A stretch of DNA of 64,000 bases from Viridibacillus arvi (lineage in GTDB: Bacteria > Bacillota > Bacilli > Bacillales_A > Planococcaceae): assembly GCF_001274945.1 (NCBI RefSeq), contig NZ_LILB01000005.1, positions 1,626,686-1,690,685 of the forward strand, read 5' to 3'. Below the pieces are notes generated by a model that worked only from the letters and a program-made list of their open reading frames with translations, ran no database searches and had not been told where the DNA came from. How positions within the stretch are numbered: position 1 is the first letter of the stretch; every line of letters begins with the position of its first letter. A program made the position numbers and the translations under genes. This document shows positions 42,614-51,857 of this stretch, one piece after another.

Positions 42614-44211
42614 GTAGCAATAGCCCCATCTGTACGTGATTCTGTTCCACCCTGCAATACGCCCGTTTCAGGATCTCGCCAAATAATTTGTCCACGCCCA
42701 AAACTTCCTCCGTCTGACATCACTTGCACATTATGACCTTTTCGTATAAGTGATTGAGCGATGTAATTAGGGAACTCTGGTTCAACATGTACAGTTTTTC
42801 CTCCTACCCACTGCCAACGCGGCATATCTAATGTAGCTTGTGGATTTAATTGATGATCAACTGTGTTAGTTACCACTTGGAAATGGCCTTGTGGTTGCAT
42901 ATATCCTCCCATCACGCCAAATGGTCCGATTGCTTGTCCTTCTTTTGTTAAAAACCCCGGAATAATTGTATGATATGTACGTTTTTCTGGCTTAAGAACA
43001 TTGGGGTGTTCTTTATCCAATGAAAAATCGTGCCCACGATTTTGTAATGCAATTCCCGTATCGGGAATCACAATTCCTGAGCCAAAACCCATATAGTTAC
43101 TTTGAATATATGAAATCATGTTTCCCTCTTCATCAGCTGCAGCTAAATAGACTGTTCCACCTTTAGGTAAATCATAAGGTTCTGGATTGATGGCCTGCTT
43201 ACCTATTAACGCCGCTCGTTTTGTAGCATATTCATCTGCCAATAAATGCGGTACATCTATTGGCATTTCATCAAGTTCTGTCACGAATGCCTTTCCATCA
43301 GTAAATGCTAGTTTCATAGCTTCAATTTGGCGATGAATTGTTTCAGCATCTTGCCACTTAGAATCTCCAGTCTGTTTGAAAATATTTAAAGCCATTAGCG
43401 CAATTAACCCTTGACCATTCGGAGGAATTTCCCACACATCATAACCATTATAAGTAGTCGAAATTGGATCTACCCATTCCACTTTATAATCAGCTAAATC
43501 TTCTTTCGATAAATAGCCACCATGTTGTTTCATAAATGCATCCATTTTCTCTGCTAATTCTCCATGGTAAAATGCATGTCCATCGGTTTCTGCTATTTGT
43601 CTTAACGTTGAAGCGTGTCCAGGAGATGACCACATCTCTCCGATATGCGGTGCACGATTATTCGGAGCAAATGTATCAAACCAACTAGTAAACTCCTCTG
43701 ATGTACATGTTTCTTTGAATTTACGATACGCAGAATCCCAAAACTTACCTAATACTGGTGAAACCGGATATCCCTCTTCAGCATATCGAATGGCAGGTTC
43801 AAGTACTTCTTTAAACGGTAGCTTACCAAATTTTTTAGATAGCTCTACCCAACCAGCTGGTACACCTGGAACTGTAACTGGTAATACCCCATATGTAGGG
43901 ATTTTTTTATACCCTTTTTCTCGTAACTTCTCAACTGAGATTGATTTTGGAGCTGCCCCCGATGCATTTAGACCATGTAATTGATCCTTAGTCCAAACTA
44001 ATGCAAAGGCATCTCCTCCAATACCATTTGAAGTTGGTTCTACAACTGTTAATGCAGCCGCAGTTGCAATGGCAGCATCAATCGCATTCCCGCCTTTTTG
44101 TAAGATTTCTAGTCCTGCTTGAGCAGCTAATGGTTGTGAAGTTGCCACCATACCCTTTCTTCCAAATACGGTATGGCGTTTTCCCGTAAACGGGTGAAAT
44201 AAATGATCCAT
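42607..44211 (-). CDS. ywrD: Gamma-glutamyltransferase-like hydrolase (YwrD-type)
   Basis: Protein of 534 residues, an N-terminal-nucleophile hydrolase made as a proenzyme. The predicted cleavage and nucleophile threonine is in K-G-G-T-V-Y-L-A-A near residue 351; the N-terminal G-G-N-A-I-D-A-A-I-A-T and V-E-P-T-S-N-G-I-G-G-D are conserved. There is no signal peptide, unlike classical secreted GGT, so it acts inside the cell like YwrD, probably on glutathione or gamma-glutamyl peptides. Its ATG follows directly after the stop of a broken transporter gene, whose end provides AGAGGT as ribosome-binding site. Confidence 0.92.
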   Translation of the reverse strand: MDHLFHPFTGKRHTVFGRKGMVATSQPLAAQAGLEILQKGGNAIDAAIATAAALTVVEPTSNGIGGDAFALVWTKDQLHGLNASGAAPKSISVEKLREKGYKKIPTYGVLPVTVPGVPAGWVELSKKFGKLPFKEVLEPAIRYAEEGYPVSPVLGKFWDSAYRKFKETCTSEEFTSWFDTFAPNNRAPHIGEMWSSPGHASTLRQIAETDGHAFYHGELAEKMDAFMKQHGGYLSKEDLADYKVEWVDPISTTYNGYDVWEIPPNGQGLIALMALNIFKQTGDSKWQDAETIHRQIEAMKLAFTDGKAFVTELDEMPIDVPHLLADEYATKRAALIGKQAINPEPYDLPKGGTVYLAAADEEGNMISYIQSNYMGFGSGIVIPDTGIALQNRGHDFSLDKEHPNVLKPEKRTYHTIIPGFLTKEGQAIGPFGVMGGYMQPQGHFQVVTNTVDHQLNPQATLDMPRWQWVGGKTVHVEPEFPNYIAQSLIRKGHNVQVMSDGGSFGRGQIIWRDPETGVLQGGTESRTDGAIATW

Positions 44212-44385
44212 TTATATACCTCTCCCTGACACAATACTAGTCACTGCATAATGACATGCTACGAAGTGACCGCTTGTATATTCTTCCCACTGTGGTTTTT
44301 CTGTTGTACATATATCTTTTAATACTGGATATCTTGTATGGAATGAACAGCCTATTGGTGGATTTGGCAAACTCCTTGGAATTTT
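44212..44385 (-). pseudogene. C-terminal remnant of an oligopeptide ABC ATPase (DppD/OppD type)
   Basis: Read leftward in one frame, about 55 codons encode the hallmark tail of OppD/DppD ATPases: P-N-P-P-I-G-C-S-F-H-T-R, then D-I-C-T-T-E-K-P-Q-W and G-H-F-V-A-C-H, ending at a TAA directly before the ywrD ATG. The Walker motifs and everything upstream are gone. The remnant shows ywrD once stood downstream of a peptide transporter operon. The rest of the gap, 44386-44768, is AT-rich and I see nothing in it. Confidence 0.85.
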
Positions 44386-44768
44386 GTGTGTTGAACTTTA
44401 TTGTTTTAATATCATTTATCTTTACTATTTGTTATCTCCATTCTCATCACCATTATAATATCCTATATTTTTTTATCTAGCATTTAATCAATATAGGAAA
44501 ATATTCTCGAAAGAAAAAAGGTAAGAATATTCTGATATTTATATAGATAAGAAACTTATTTCACATATTAAATGTACAATATTTTCCTATAAACATAAAA
44601 GGTTTTTTTCTAAGTAATATAAATCTACAACTGAGTACCCCTTCTTTATAAAGAATTCTATTTGTACAAAGGGATTAATATGTCCCGGGAAATTATTTTC
44701 ATATAAATTATTTAAACCTATTTCATATTAAAGTTTTATCTAATTCCCCTCTCTTTGACCATATGAAA

Positions 44769-44810
44769 AGGTTGCCACCAATTCTGTGAGTTAGAATTTG
44801 GTGGCAACCT
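44769..44810 (-). terminator. Terminator of the YxdLM-YxeA-like operon
   Basis: GGTTGCCACCAA..TTCT pairs with AGAATTTGGTGGCAACC with one bulge. On the minus strand it is followed by TTTTC. It lies just after the yxeA stop at 44821. Confidence 0.85.
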
Positions 44811-44820
44811 ATTTAAATAG

Positions 44821-45180
44821 TTATTTTAATTTCGCTTGTGCTTCTTTTGGAATATCCGAAAGCTTAACTTCATCATATGAAGAAACGCCCTTTTTGTCTT
44901 TTACATAAAGCATTAAATATGCATCTTTACGTAAGTTTTTACTTGCTGTAAATTCAAATGTTTTTGCTTCACCTTTTGCATTTACACCTTCTAAGTTATA
45001 AATATAAGTTACAAATATTTTCCCATCAGATTGCTTCTCTTCTTTTTTCAAACCATCTTCTGTAATATGCACATAATAGTTATCTGCATTCATACGATTA
45101 AAATCAATTTTCCCTAATACTACAATGCCTATAACACCAATTAGGATCAGTGCGCCAATTGCAATTAAAAATTTCTTCAT
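44821..45180 (-). CDS. yxeA: YxeA/DUF1093-family small secreted protein
   Basis: Protein of 119 residues: a basic start, one hydrophobic segment (about 5-22) acting as signal or anchor, then a small OB-like extracellular domain with Y-Y-V-H-I-T-E-D-G and T-Y-I-Y-N. In B. subtilis yxeA follows the peptide-antibiotic ABC transporter yxdLM, as here. The permease stop codon lies just upstream, within the ribosome-binding region (GAAGG), so the ATG at 45180 is preferred to the one at 45189. A decayed paralog lies at 41278-41440. Confidence 0.88.
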   Translation of the reverse strand: MKKFLIAIGALILIGVIGIVVLGKIDFNRMNADNYYVHITEDGLKKEEKQSDGKIFVTYIYNLEGVNAKGEAKTFEFTASKNLRKDAYLMLYVKDKKGVSSYDEVKLSDIPKEAQAKLK

Positions 45181-45185
45181 TATTA

Positions 45186-47096
45186 TCATCCTTCTCTTTT
45201 ATTATTTTGGGTAATAATTCGATTATATGAATAAACCGTTAATACATAATAGATTCCATAAATAGCTGTATAAGCGAGCATCCATATGATGACAGGCTTA
45301 GTGAAATCCATTGAAAATAACTTTGAAAATGCTGTTAATGCTACCGCACTATGCGCAAGGCCGATGACAAGTGGCACAGCGAAAATAACAAATACTTGAG
45401 ATGCCACTGTTTTTCTCATTTCTCTAGCACCAACACCCATTTTATAAAGCATATTGTATTGTGACTTATCTTCCTCTGCTTCTGTTAGTACTTTGAAATA
45501 GATAATACTACCTGTAGCTGCTAAGAATACAAGGCCAAGGAAACTACCAATGAATAATAGTGAACCCATTCCTTCAATACCGCTTTGATAATCTTCTGGT
45601 GCGCTTGAAAACTGAGCTTTCTCAGGTAATGCACTAGCAATTTTCTTCGATAGATCAGTTGTTGCATTATCTACTCCAATTGCACGGAATTGCACACTCT
45701 CACCTTGTTTTTCAAGTTCTTTATATTGCGCATCTGTAACTACAAGTGTCATACCTGCCATTAGATTTAAGACTGGAACTTCATGATATCCTTCTAATGT
45801 AATTGCGGTTCCTTTTTTCGATGTAATCGTCTTACCCGCATATTTCGGCGATAGACTTTCATGATATTGAACATCAATAATAGTCGCTTTATTGCCTTTT
45901 AAATTGAGCTCCTCTTTTTGTTGAAGTCTCGCTAACTTGTTGTATGTTGTTTCATTGATTACTGTGTAAATACGTTTATCTTCGTCTATGCTCATTGCAG
46001 ATTCTAGCTGCTTTGCTTCAAATGTAACAAATAATGCTGAGATATTTTCATCATATTTTGTAGTTGGTAGTAAAGATGTTACTTTGTCGTTATCGACATT
46101 CGCTGTTTGCTCGTACATAAACGTATTTGGATCAGTAAGCTTTACATTGTCATTAATATTGTAATAAAGACTGTAGACCGCTCCTCCAGCAGTTACTGTT
46201 GTTGCACTCAAAATAGCGATAACAGTTAATGTACGGGCGTTACCTCGAACCCGGTAAAGCAATTGTGAAATGGTCATTAAATGTAGACCTTTCCAAAGCC
46301 ATTTTTCACGACGTTTGAATAAAGTTAAGACAAAGCCTGTAACACTATGGAACAAAAGGAATGTTCCTATAATAACTGTTGCTAATATAATAAGCGGTGT
46401 AAACATTCCTAAAATACGCCATGCCTCGGATGTTAATAAATTCTGTAAAGCTAACCAATAACCCGTTCCAATGCTTATTACTCCTAATATGGCTATAACC
46501 CATGAAGGTTTGGGTGCTACTTCACCCTTTTTCGATGCATGGAATAAATCGATTAATTTAAATTGATAGATTAAACGATATCCTTGGAATGAAGTGATGA
46601 AGAAGATAATTAGGAAAACAGATGCTGTATTTATAACTGCTTCCGTTGAGAACGTAAATGGAGCGACAACATCATAACCCATTAAACGAATTAAAACGGT
46701 AACGAACAATTTCGAGCTAAGGAATCCTAGGAAAACACCTATCACTAATGAAAATACACCAAGCAATAAATTTTCAAAGAATAACATGAAACCAATTTGA
46801 CGTTTTCTAACACCTAATAATGCATAAAGTGCTACTTCCTTTTTTCTCTTTTTCATGAAAAATGAATTTGAATATGCGATGAAAATAGCGACAAAGAAAA
46901 TTAGTACTACTGCCGCTCCACTCATAAGAGACCCCATCTTCTGTGAAGACTTCGTCATCTCAGAGACAATATCGCTATATTTTAAAGTAACGAAGGTAAA
47001 GTAAATGACGATACTGAATACCATCGATGCTATATACAAAAAGTATTGCGAGAAATTTCGTGCTATATTTTTTCTCGCTAAACTAAATAATGTCAT
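45186..47096 (-). CDS. BceB-type ABC transporter permease
   Basis: Permease of 636 residues of the FtsX/BceB family. Ten hydrophobic segments arranged as 1 + 3 + ... with a large extracellular domain (about residues 310-520) between segments 7 and 8, the hallmark of peptide-antibiotic sensing and detoxification pumps. It works with the ATPase encoded just upstream (14-base overlap) and with YxeA. The start at 47096 follows GGGGG. The operon lacks the usual adjacent two-component system. Confidence 0.88.
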   Translation of the reverse strand: MTLFSLARKNIARNFSQYFLYIASMVFSIVIYFTFVTLKYSDIVSEMTKSSQKMGSLMSGAAVVLIFFVAIFIAYSNSFFMKKRKKEVALYALLGVRKRQIGFMLFFENLLLGVFSLVIGVFLGFLSSKLFVTVLIRLMGYDVVAPFTFSTEAVINTASVFLIIFFITSFQGYRLIYQFKLIDLFHASKKGEVAPKPSWVIAILGVISIGTGYWLALQNLLTSEAWRILGMFTPLIILATVIIGTFLLFHSVTGFVLTLFKRREKWLWKGLHLMTISQLLYRVRGNARTLTVIAILSATTVTAGGAVYSLYYNINDNVKLTDPNTFMYEQTANVDNDKVTSLLPTTKYDENISALFVTFEAKQLESAMSIDEDKRIYTVINETTYNKLARLQQKEELNLKGNKATIIDVQYHESLSPKYAGKTITSKKGTAITLEGYHEVPVLNLMAGMTLVVTDAQYKELEKQGESVQFRAIGVDNATTDLSKKIASALPEKAQFSSAPEDYQSGIEGMGSLLFIGSFLGLVFLAATGSIIYFKVLTEAEEDKSQYNMLYKMGVGAREMRKTVASQVFVIFAVPLVIGLAHSAVALTAFSKLFSMDFTKPVIIWMLAYTAIYGIYYVLTVYSYNRIITQNNKREG

Positions 47097-47850
47097 CAAC
47101 CTTACCCCCAATTGCAGATAAAGTATCTAAAATTTCTTGGAAAAATTCTTTCCGCGTTTGATTGCGACGGTAGATTTCCTTTGAAAGTCGGCCATCCTTA
47201 ATGAATATAATACGGCGACAAAAACTTGCAGCGAATGCATCATGCGTAACCATCATAATCGTTGATTCGTTATTCTCATTAAGCGAACTTAAGCTTTCTA
47301 GTAAGTCGGTTGCGGATTTTGAATCTAATGCACCTGTTGGCTCGTCAGCTAAAATGAGCGCCGGCTCTGTCACAATTGCTCTTGCTGCAGCTGTACGTTG
47401 CTTTTGACCACCTGAAATTTGATATGGATATTGACTAAGCAATAATTCAATTCCAAAAACTTTAGCTATTTTTTGAACGCGTTGCTCAATTTCTTTTGCA
47501 GGTACTTTTGCAATTGCTAACGGTAATAAAATATTTTCTTTTACAGTTAGTGAATCTAGCAAGTTGTAATCTTGAAAGATAAAACCAAGATTATCGCGTC
47601 TAAAATCTGAAAGCTCGGCTTCCTTCATATCATGAATACCCTTATCATTCATAAAGATTTTGCCTTCTGTTGGAGAATCTATTGTTGCAAGAAGGTTTAA
47701 TAATGTAGATTTCCCTGCTCCTGATGGGCCCATAACCCCAACGAATTCACCATGCTCAATTTGAAATGATATATTTTCTAACGCTGTGTATTCATTTGAT
47801 GCTTTGCCATATATTTTTTTGACGTTTTCTACTTTTAATAATGATTCCAT
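47083..47850 (-). CDS. BceA-type ABC transporter ATPase
   Basis: ATPase of 255 residues of the MacB/BceA group: Walker A G-P-S-G-A-G-K-S-T, Q-loop F-Q-D-Y-N-L-L, signature I-S-G-G-Q-K-Q-R, Walker B L-I-L-A-D-E-P, switch V-T-H-D. Start at 47850 follows AGAGGTG; a longer frame upstream lacks such a site. First gene of the three-gene transporter operon. Similar to YxdL. Confidence 0.92.
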   Translation of the reverse strand: MESLLKVENVKKIYGKASNEYTALENISFQIEHGEFVGVMGPSGAGKSTLLNLLATIDSPTEGKIFMNDKGIHDMKEAELSDFRRDNLGFIFQDYNLLDSLTVKENILLPLAIAKVPAKEIEQRVQKIAKVFGIELLLSQYPYQISGGQKQRTAAARAIVTEPALILADEPTGALDSKSATDLLESLSSLNENNESTIMMVTHDAFAASFCRRIIFIKDGRLSKEIYRRNQTRKEFFQEILDTLSAIGGKVDDII

Positions 47851-47980
47851 TTGCGTCACCTCTGCTGTCATTTGTTGATATACATACTATATCTCCTCAT
47901 CCTTACAGCATAATTGTCGTAACCTTACAGGAACCTTAAATCTTTTTCGGGTATTATTAATTGTTATTTTCTCAAATAAA

Positions 47981-48012
47981 AAAAGACTTTCCCGAATTAC
48001 AGAAAGTCTTTT
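47981..48012. terminator. Terminator hairpin between ABC operon and VanZ-RDD gene
   Basis: AAAAGACTTTC (47981-47991) pairs with GAAAGTCTTTT (48002-48012). On the minus strand it terminates the vanZ-RDD transcript, followed by A/T-rich sequence. The ABC operon promoter must lie in 47851-47980. Confidence 0.8.
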
Positions 48013-48019
48013 TCTATCT

Positions 48020-49165
48020 TTATTTTCTCGTTGTGTATAAGTCTGATGCTTCATCAAAGTAAAATCGTCTTTTACCTTTACCAAATGCGACTAGTAATGC
48101 ATGGAAGAACAAAGCAACTATTAATACTATTTCAAGTAAATTAGTACCCAGTGCTAAAAATACCTTTAATTTATAATACGGTGAACCAATTTGTAAGTTC
48201 ATTTGAGCGAAAATGCTTAGTATAAAGAAAGAAAAGTATGTGAGATAAATAGCACCAAAGCGTTTGAACAAACGTTTATTTGTATCTATAGTGCTTATTT
48301 TACTATCATAGCGGAAGCGCATAATTTTTGAACCTATTGTATGTCCATTCCAAACAATCGGAATGGCAAAAAATGCGATAAAAATAATTATAGAATTAAT
48401 TAAGAAATTCACAATTAAATTTGATTCTGTAAATGCGGTGCTAAATTGCCCAACCAGATTAATAATGAAAATATCAATAAGTAATGCGATTAATACAGAC
48501 ATTGCACGAACATCATCAAGCGCAATCAATCTTTCCGCTTTTGCATTAATGCTCTCTTTTGAAGGGAACATCGCCAAAATAGCAGGTGCGATGAAGAAGC
48601 CAAGTATGCCGCCTAATGTATTAAGCATTAAATCATCCACATCAAAAATACGATACGCACAATTATAAATACCGTAAATCCCTGTCACTTGTGTGATTTC
48701 ATAAAATAATGTTAATGCAAAAGTTAAACCAAGTGCCCTTTTCCAGTACTTTCTTTGTTGAAAGAAATAACGTAAGTATACCCCAAACGGTAATAGTAAT
48801 AAGAAATTAAAAAAGGCTTGATAAAAGGCAGACTGTTTAACCAATAATGCATATGTACTTGGCTGAGATAAAACCACACCACTATTTTTAAACATGTCTG
48901 AGATAAAGGTAAACGGCATCAATGAATAATGCTGTGTACCTGGTTGTTGTGTAATACAAGTATTACGTGATTCTGGCAATGGTAGTAGAACTAAAAATAA
49001 TGCGCTAATAAAATAAAAAATAAATGAAAATGCAATTAGCGTCGTTGATAATGGCAAGTATCCATATTTACGATATGTGTAAATCAGCCATGGTACAAAA
49101 ATAATAACGGCCAAAAGGAGAAATACTATCATTGCGACGTAAATTGGCTGTGTATATGCTGACAT
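48020..49165 (-). CDS. VanZ-like and RDD-domain fusion membrane protein
   Basis: Protein of 381 residues. Residues about 10-205 form a VanZ-like domain: several membrane helices with L-P-L-P-E-S, N-F-L-L-L-L-P-F-G and D-V-D-D-L-M-L-N-T-L-G-G. Residues about 225-370 form an RDD domain with G-S-K-I-M-R-F-R and further helices. VanZ homologs alter teicoplanin resistance and cell-envelope charge; RDD proteins are transporters or regulators of unknown substrate. Start at 49165 follows AGGTAGGAG; the longer frame has no site. Lies next to the antibiotic-type ABC operon. Confidence 0.85.
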   Translation of the reverse strand: MSAYTQPIYVAMIVFLLLAVIIFVPWLIYTYRKYGYLPLSTTLIAFSFIFYFISALFLVLLPLPESRNTCITQQPGTQHYSLMPFTFISDMFKNSGVVLSQPSTYALLVKQSAFYQAFFNFLLLLPFGVYLRYFFQQRKYWKRALGLTFALTLFYEITQVTGIYGIYNCAYRIFDVDDLMLNTLGGILGFFIAPAILAMFPSKESINAKAERLIALDDVRAMSVLIALLIDIFIINLVGQFSTAFTESNLIVNFLINSIIIFIAFFAIPIVWNGHTIGSKIMRFRYDSKISTIDTNKRLFKRFGAIYLTYFSFFILSIFAQMNLQIGSPYYKLKVFLALGTNLLEIVLIVALFFHALLVAFGKGKRRFYFDEASDLYTTRK

Positions 49166-49217
49166 GCTCCTACCTCTTTCGTCATTAATTCTTAAAATAA
49201 TTCTCATCATATCAAAA

Positions 49218-49261
49218 AAGGCACTCAGATTAAAAGTATTTAAACTATAATCGAATGCCTT
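49218..49261 (-). terminator. Terminator of the DUF6509-like gene
   Basis: On the minus strand AAGGCATTCGATTA pairs with TAATCTGAGTGCCTT, followed by TTTTTG. It is 20 bases after the stop of the small acidic protein gene. Confidence 0.75.
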
Positions 49262-49280
49262 CTGCTACATAATCAATTTG

Positions 49281-49571
49281 TTATTGGCCCGCTATAATAC
49301 GCTCTTTACAAAAACTCAAAATCAATTCTTCTTCATCTTCTTCTAATCCAAATTCAAGCATTTTTTCAGTACCTTTATCGATGATGAAGTAATTCGCAAG
49401 TTTATAGTCGTCCTCTTTTTTTCCTACGATTGCGCGAATTTCAAGACCACCTTCTACAAATAGTTCGTCTTCTTCATCTACTTCGATATCTAATAAGAAT
49501 TCAAAGCGTTGTCCTTCAATAATATTTGTCGGATCTAAAATTTCATCCATTGTATATGCTAAAATGTCCAT
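49281..49571 (-). CDS. Small acidic cytosolic protein (DUF6509-like)
   Basis: Protein of 96 residues, strongly acidic (D-V-D-E-E-D-E-L, E-E-D-E-E-E-L). The order (Y-T-M-D-E-I-x-D-P then R-F-E-F-L-L-D-I-E-V) resembles a small Bacillus family I recall as DUF6509, function unknown. No membrane segment. Start at 49571 after AGGAG; the longer frame is not supported. Family naming is from memory and uncertain. Confidence 0.6.
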   Translation of the reverse strand: MDILAYTMDEILDPTNIIEGQRFEFLLDIEVDEEDELFVEGGLEIRAIVGKKEDDYKLANYFIIDKGTEKMLEFGLEEDEEELILSFCKERIIAGQ

Positions 49572-49688
49572 AAAGAATCGCTCCTCTTTTGCATGTATCA
49601 ATCATTAATATTAAAGCAAAAATGCGATTAGTAAAGTTTTTAGCTGATTTACCTGTACTTTTCGATAAAAAATTTAGGAGTGGTGACG

Positions 49689-50876
49689 TTGCAGACATTA
49701 TTTTACTATCAAAATGCGATGATGAAAGAGTTTCCAGCAAAAATTATAAGAAAAGGGATTGAAGATGACGGACGCGAATTTATCGTGCTTGATAATACCG
49801 CATTCTATCCTACTGGTGGCGGTCAACCTCATGATACAGGTACTTTAAATGGTATCGCCGTAGTAGATGTAGAGAAAGTAGACGACGAAATTCGTCATTA
49901 TATTGCAGAGTCTTTACCTAACGATGATGAATTGGTAATGGGCGTACTCGATTGGGAACGACGATTCGATCATATGCAGCAACATGCAGGTCAGCATATT
50001 TTGACTGCTGCATTTGTTGAGCTATTCGGCTACCAAACCATTAGCTTCCATCTAGGGCGAGGAACTGTAACAATTGATTTGGATATTGAAAACATTAGTG
50101 AAGACGAACTTGTAGCAGTAGAAGCTCTAGCCAACAAAATTATTTTAGAAAATCGACCAATTGAAACAAAATGGGTCACAGAAGATGAATTAGAACAATA
50201 TAACTTACGTAAAGAACTTAGTGTGACAGAGGAAATTCGTCTAGTTATCATTCCAAATTACGATTATAATGGCTGTGGCGGTATTCATCCCACTTCAACT
50301 GGACAAGTTAGCGCCATTAAAATTATGCATACTGAAAAACAAAAAAGGAAAATACGCGTGCATTTCGTTTGCGGAGGGCGCGTACTTAGTGAACTACACT
50401 GGCGCAAAAATGAACTAAACAAAGTAGCTAAACTTGCAAGTACGCCTGAAAATGAATCGGCTGATACAGTTTCTAAACTATTAACTGTCCAAAAAGGGTT
50501 AGAGAAAGCTTTAGCCGCAGCAAAAGAACAAATACTATCCTATGAAGCATTAGAACTTGCAGCAGCTACTAACAACGGTGTAACTGGTGCTGTTTATGCA
50601 GAGCGTTCCATTCAAGAATTGCAAAAATTAGCTCGACTAGTAATAGCTGAAAATGAAAATACTGTAGTGCTTCTCGTTGCTGAGCAAGGAGAGAAATTAC
50701 AGTTTGTCGCTGCTCGTGGTACAAATGCAGTTGATATGAGTATGAAAGATATATCTTCAGCAGTTCTACCACTATTAAATGGCAAAGGTGGCGGTAGCGA
50801 TGCCTTCGTACAGGGCGGCGGCGATCATACGATGACGGGTTCTGAATTACTAGAGAAGATGAGCAATATTATATAA
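49689..50876 (+). CDS. Alanyl-tRNA editing protein (AlaX-L type)
   Basis: Protein of 395 residues homologous to the editing and C-terminal domains of alanyl-tRNA synthetase without the catalytic core. Zinc-binding motifs of the editing domain: H-M-Q-Q-H-A-G-Q-H near 95 and C-G-G-I-H near 198 (Cys and His). The last part, with G-G-G-S-D-A-F-V-Q-G-G-G, is the DHHA1-like C-terminal domain. It hydrolyses Ser-tRNA(Ala) or Gly-tRNA(Ala) in trans. The open frame begins at 49680, but AGGAG at 49676-49680 fits the TTG at 49689, 8 bases on. Confidence 0.93.
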   Translation: MQTLFYYQNAMMKEFPAKIIRKGIEDDGREFIVLDNTAFYPTGGGQPHDTGTLNGIAVVDVEKVDDEIRHYIAESLPNDDELVMGVLDWERRFDHMQQHAGQHILTAAFVELFGYQTISFHLGRGTVTIDLDIENISEDELVAVEALANKIILENRPIETKWVTEDELEQYNLRKELSVTEEIRLVIIPNYDYNGCGGIHPTSTGQVSAIKIMHTEKQKRKIRVHFVCGGRVLSELHWRKNELNKVAKLASTPENESADTVSKLLTVQKGLEKALAAAKEQILSYEALELAAATNNGVTGAVYAERSIQELQKLARLVIAENENTVVLLVAEQGEKLQFVAARGTNAVDMSMKDISSAVLPLLNGKGGGSDAFVQGGGDHTMTGSELLEKMSNII

Positions 50877-50914
50877 ACAGGTAATCGGTTAGCTCACTTT
50901 TTTACAATTAAAAT

Positions 50915-50944
50915 AATCCACCTCTTTCTATAAAGAGGTGGATT
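50915..50944 (+). terminator. Terminator after the tRNA editing protein
   Basis: AATCCACCTCTTT (50915-50927) pairs with AAAGAGGTGGATT (50932-50944). T-rich tail TATATTAT. Lies between convergent genes, so may also serve the TauE gene. Confidence 0.78.
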
Positions 50945-51019
50945 TATATTATAGGTTAAACCAATTAATAGATTAATAGCCACTCCGCGCAAATTAGAAA
51001 TAACTTATGAATTTAGTAA

Positions 51020-51754
51020 TTACTTATAATAATTAACAACAATTTGTACGATTAATAAGAGCGTAATAGCCCGTAATAGCGGATTAACATATTTCACATT
51101 CATTTTACGTGCCACTTTAATGCCAACTTGTGCACCAATTATCCCACCAAACATTAAAGCAATTGTCAGCGGCCATTCAATTTTCCCCGTCGAAATGTAT
51201 GTGATAGAACTACCAAAGCACCCTGCAAAAACACCTACCCTATTTAAGCCTACTGCACGGATATAAGCGATTTTCTGACTTGCATATAAATACATCTGTA
51301 ACGTACCACTGCCGGGTCCAAACATCCCATCATACATACCAATTCCAAATAACGATGAACCTGTTTTAATATTCAGCTTAAATTGTTCTTCCCCTTCAAA
51401 ATTACTTTTCTTTAATAATGAAGTTACAAAAGCAAAGCCTAATAAAAAAATGGCTACTATGGTCAATGTATCTCCACTCATCAACGATGCAACCAGTCCT
51501 CCTGTTGCTCCGCCTAATAAACAAGTGACTAGTACGATGGCTGCTTCCTTTAATGTAATTTCCTTTTCTTTAAAGATTACTAGAAAGCTAGTAAATGAAC
51601 TAACTGTATTCGCTACTTTATTTGCTCCAATAGCAGAATGCACGGGTAAACCATAAAGAAGCATCGTAGGTAAAGAAATCAATCCACCTCCCCCGCTTAA
51701 TGTGCCAATAAAGTTTCCAGCAAAGCCAATCACAATGAAGATAAAAAATGACAC
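51020..51754 (-). CDS. TauE/SafE-family sulfite/organosulfur exporter
   Basis: Membrane protein of 244 residues with about eight hydrophobic segments. The repeated family motif appears as G-L-I-S-L-P and later G-F-A-F / P-G-S-G-T-L-Q. Members export sulfite, sulfoacetate or other anions. Starts at GTG with AGAAGGGG upstream. Monocistronic. The direction of transport and substrate are not readable. Confidence 0.85.
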   Translation of the reverse strand: MSFFIFIVIGFAGNFIGTLSGGGGLISLPTMLLYGLPVHSAIGANKVANTVSSFTSFLVIFKEKEITLKEAAIVLVTCLLGGATGGLVASLMSGDTLTIVAIFLLGFAFVTSLLKKSNFEGEEQFKLNIKTGSSLFGIGMYDGMFGPGSGTLQMYLYASQKIAYIRAVGLNRVGVFAGCFGSSITYISTGKIEWPLTIALMFGGIIGAQVGIKVARKMNVKYVNPLLRAITLLLIVQIVVNYYK

Positions 51755-51857
51755 AAGACCCCTTCTTCCATCTTATCAACCTACTTCCATTTTATACGAA
51801 GTCGCCATAACAATAAATGTAAATATTAAATGGCCACCCATAGGATGACCATTCATT

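Noticed and set aside
44256-44480. Plus-strand 74-codon hydrophobic frame upstream of ywrD
   Set aside because: It lies antisense to the oligopeptide ATPase remnant and its hydrophobicity follows from AT-rich composition; no ribosome-binding site is seen.
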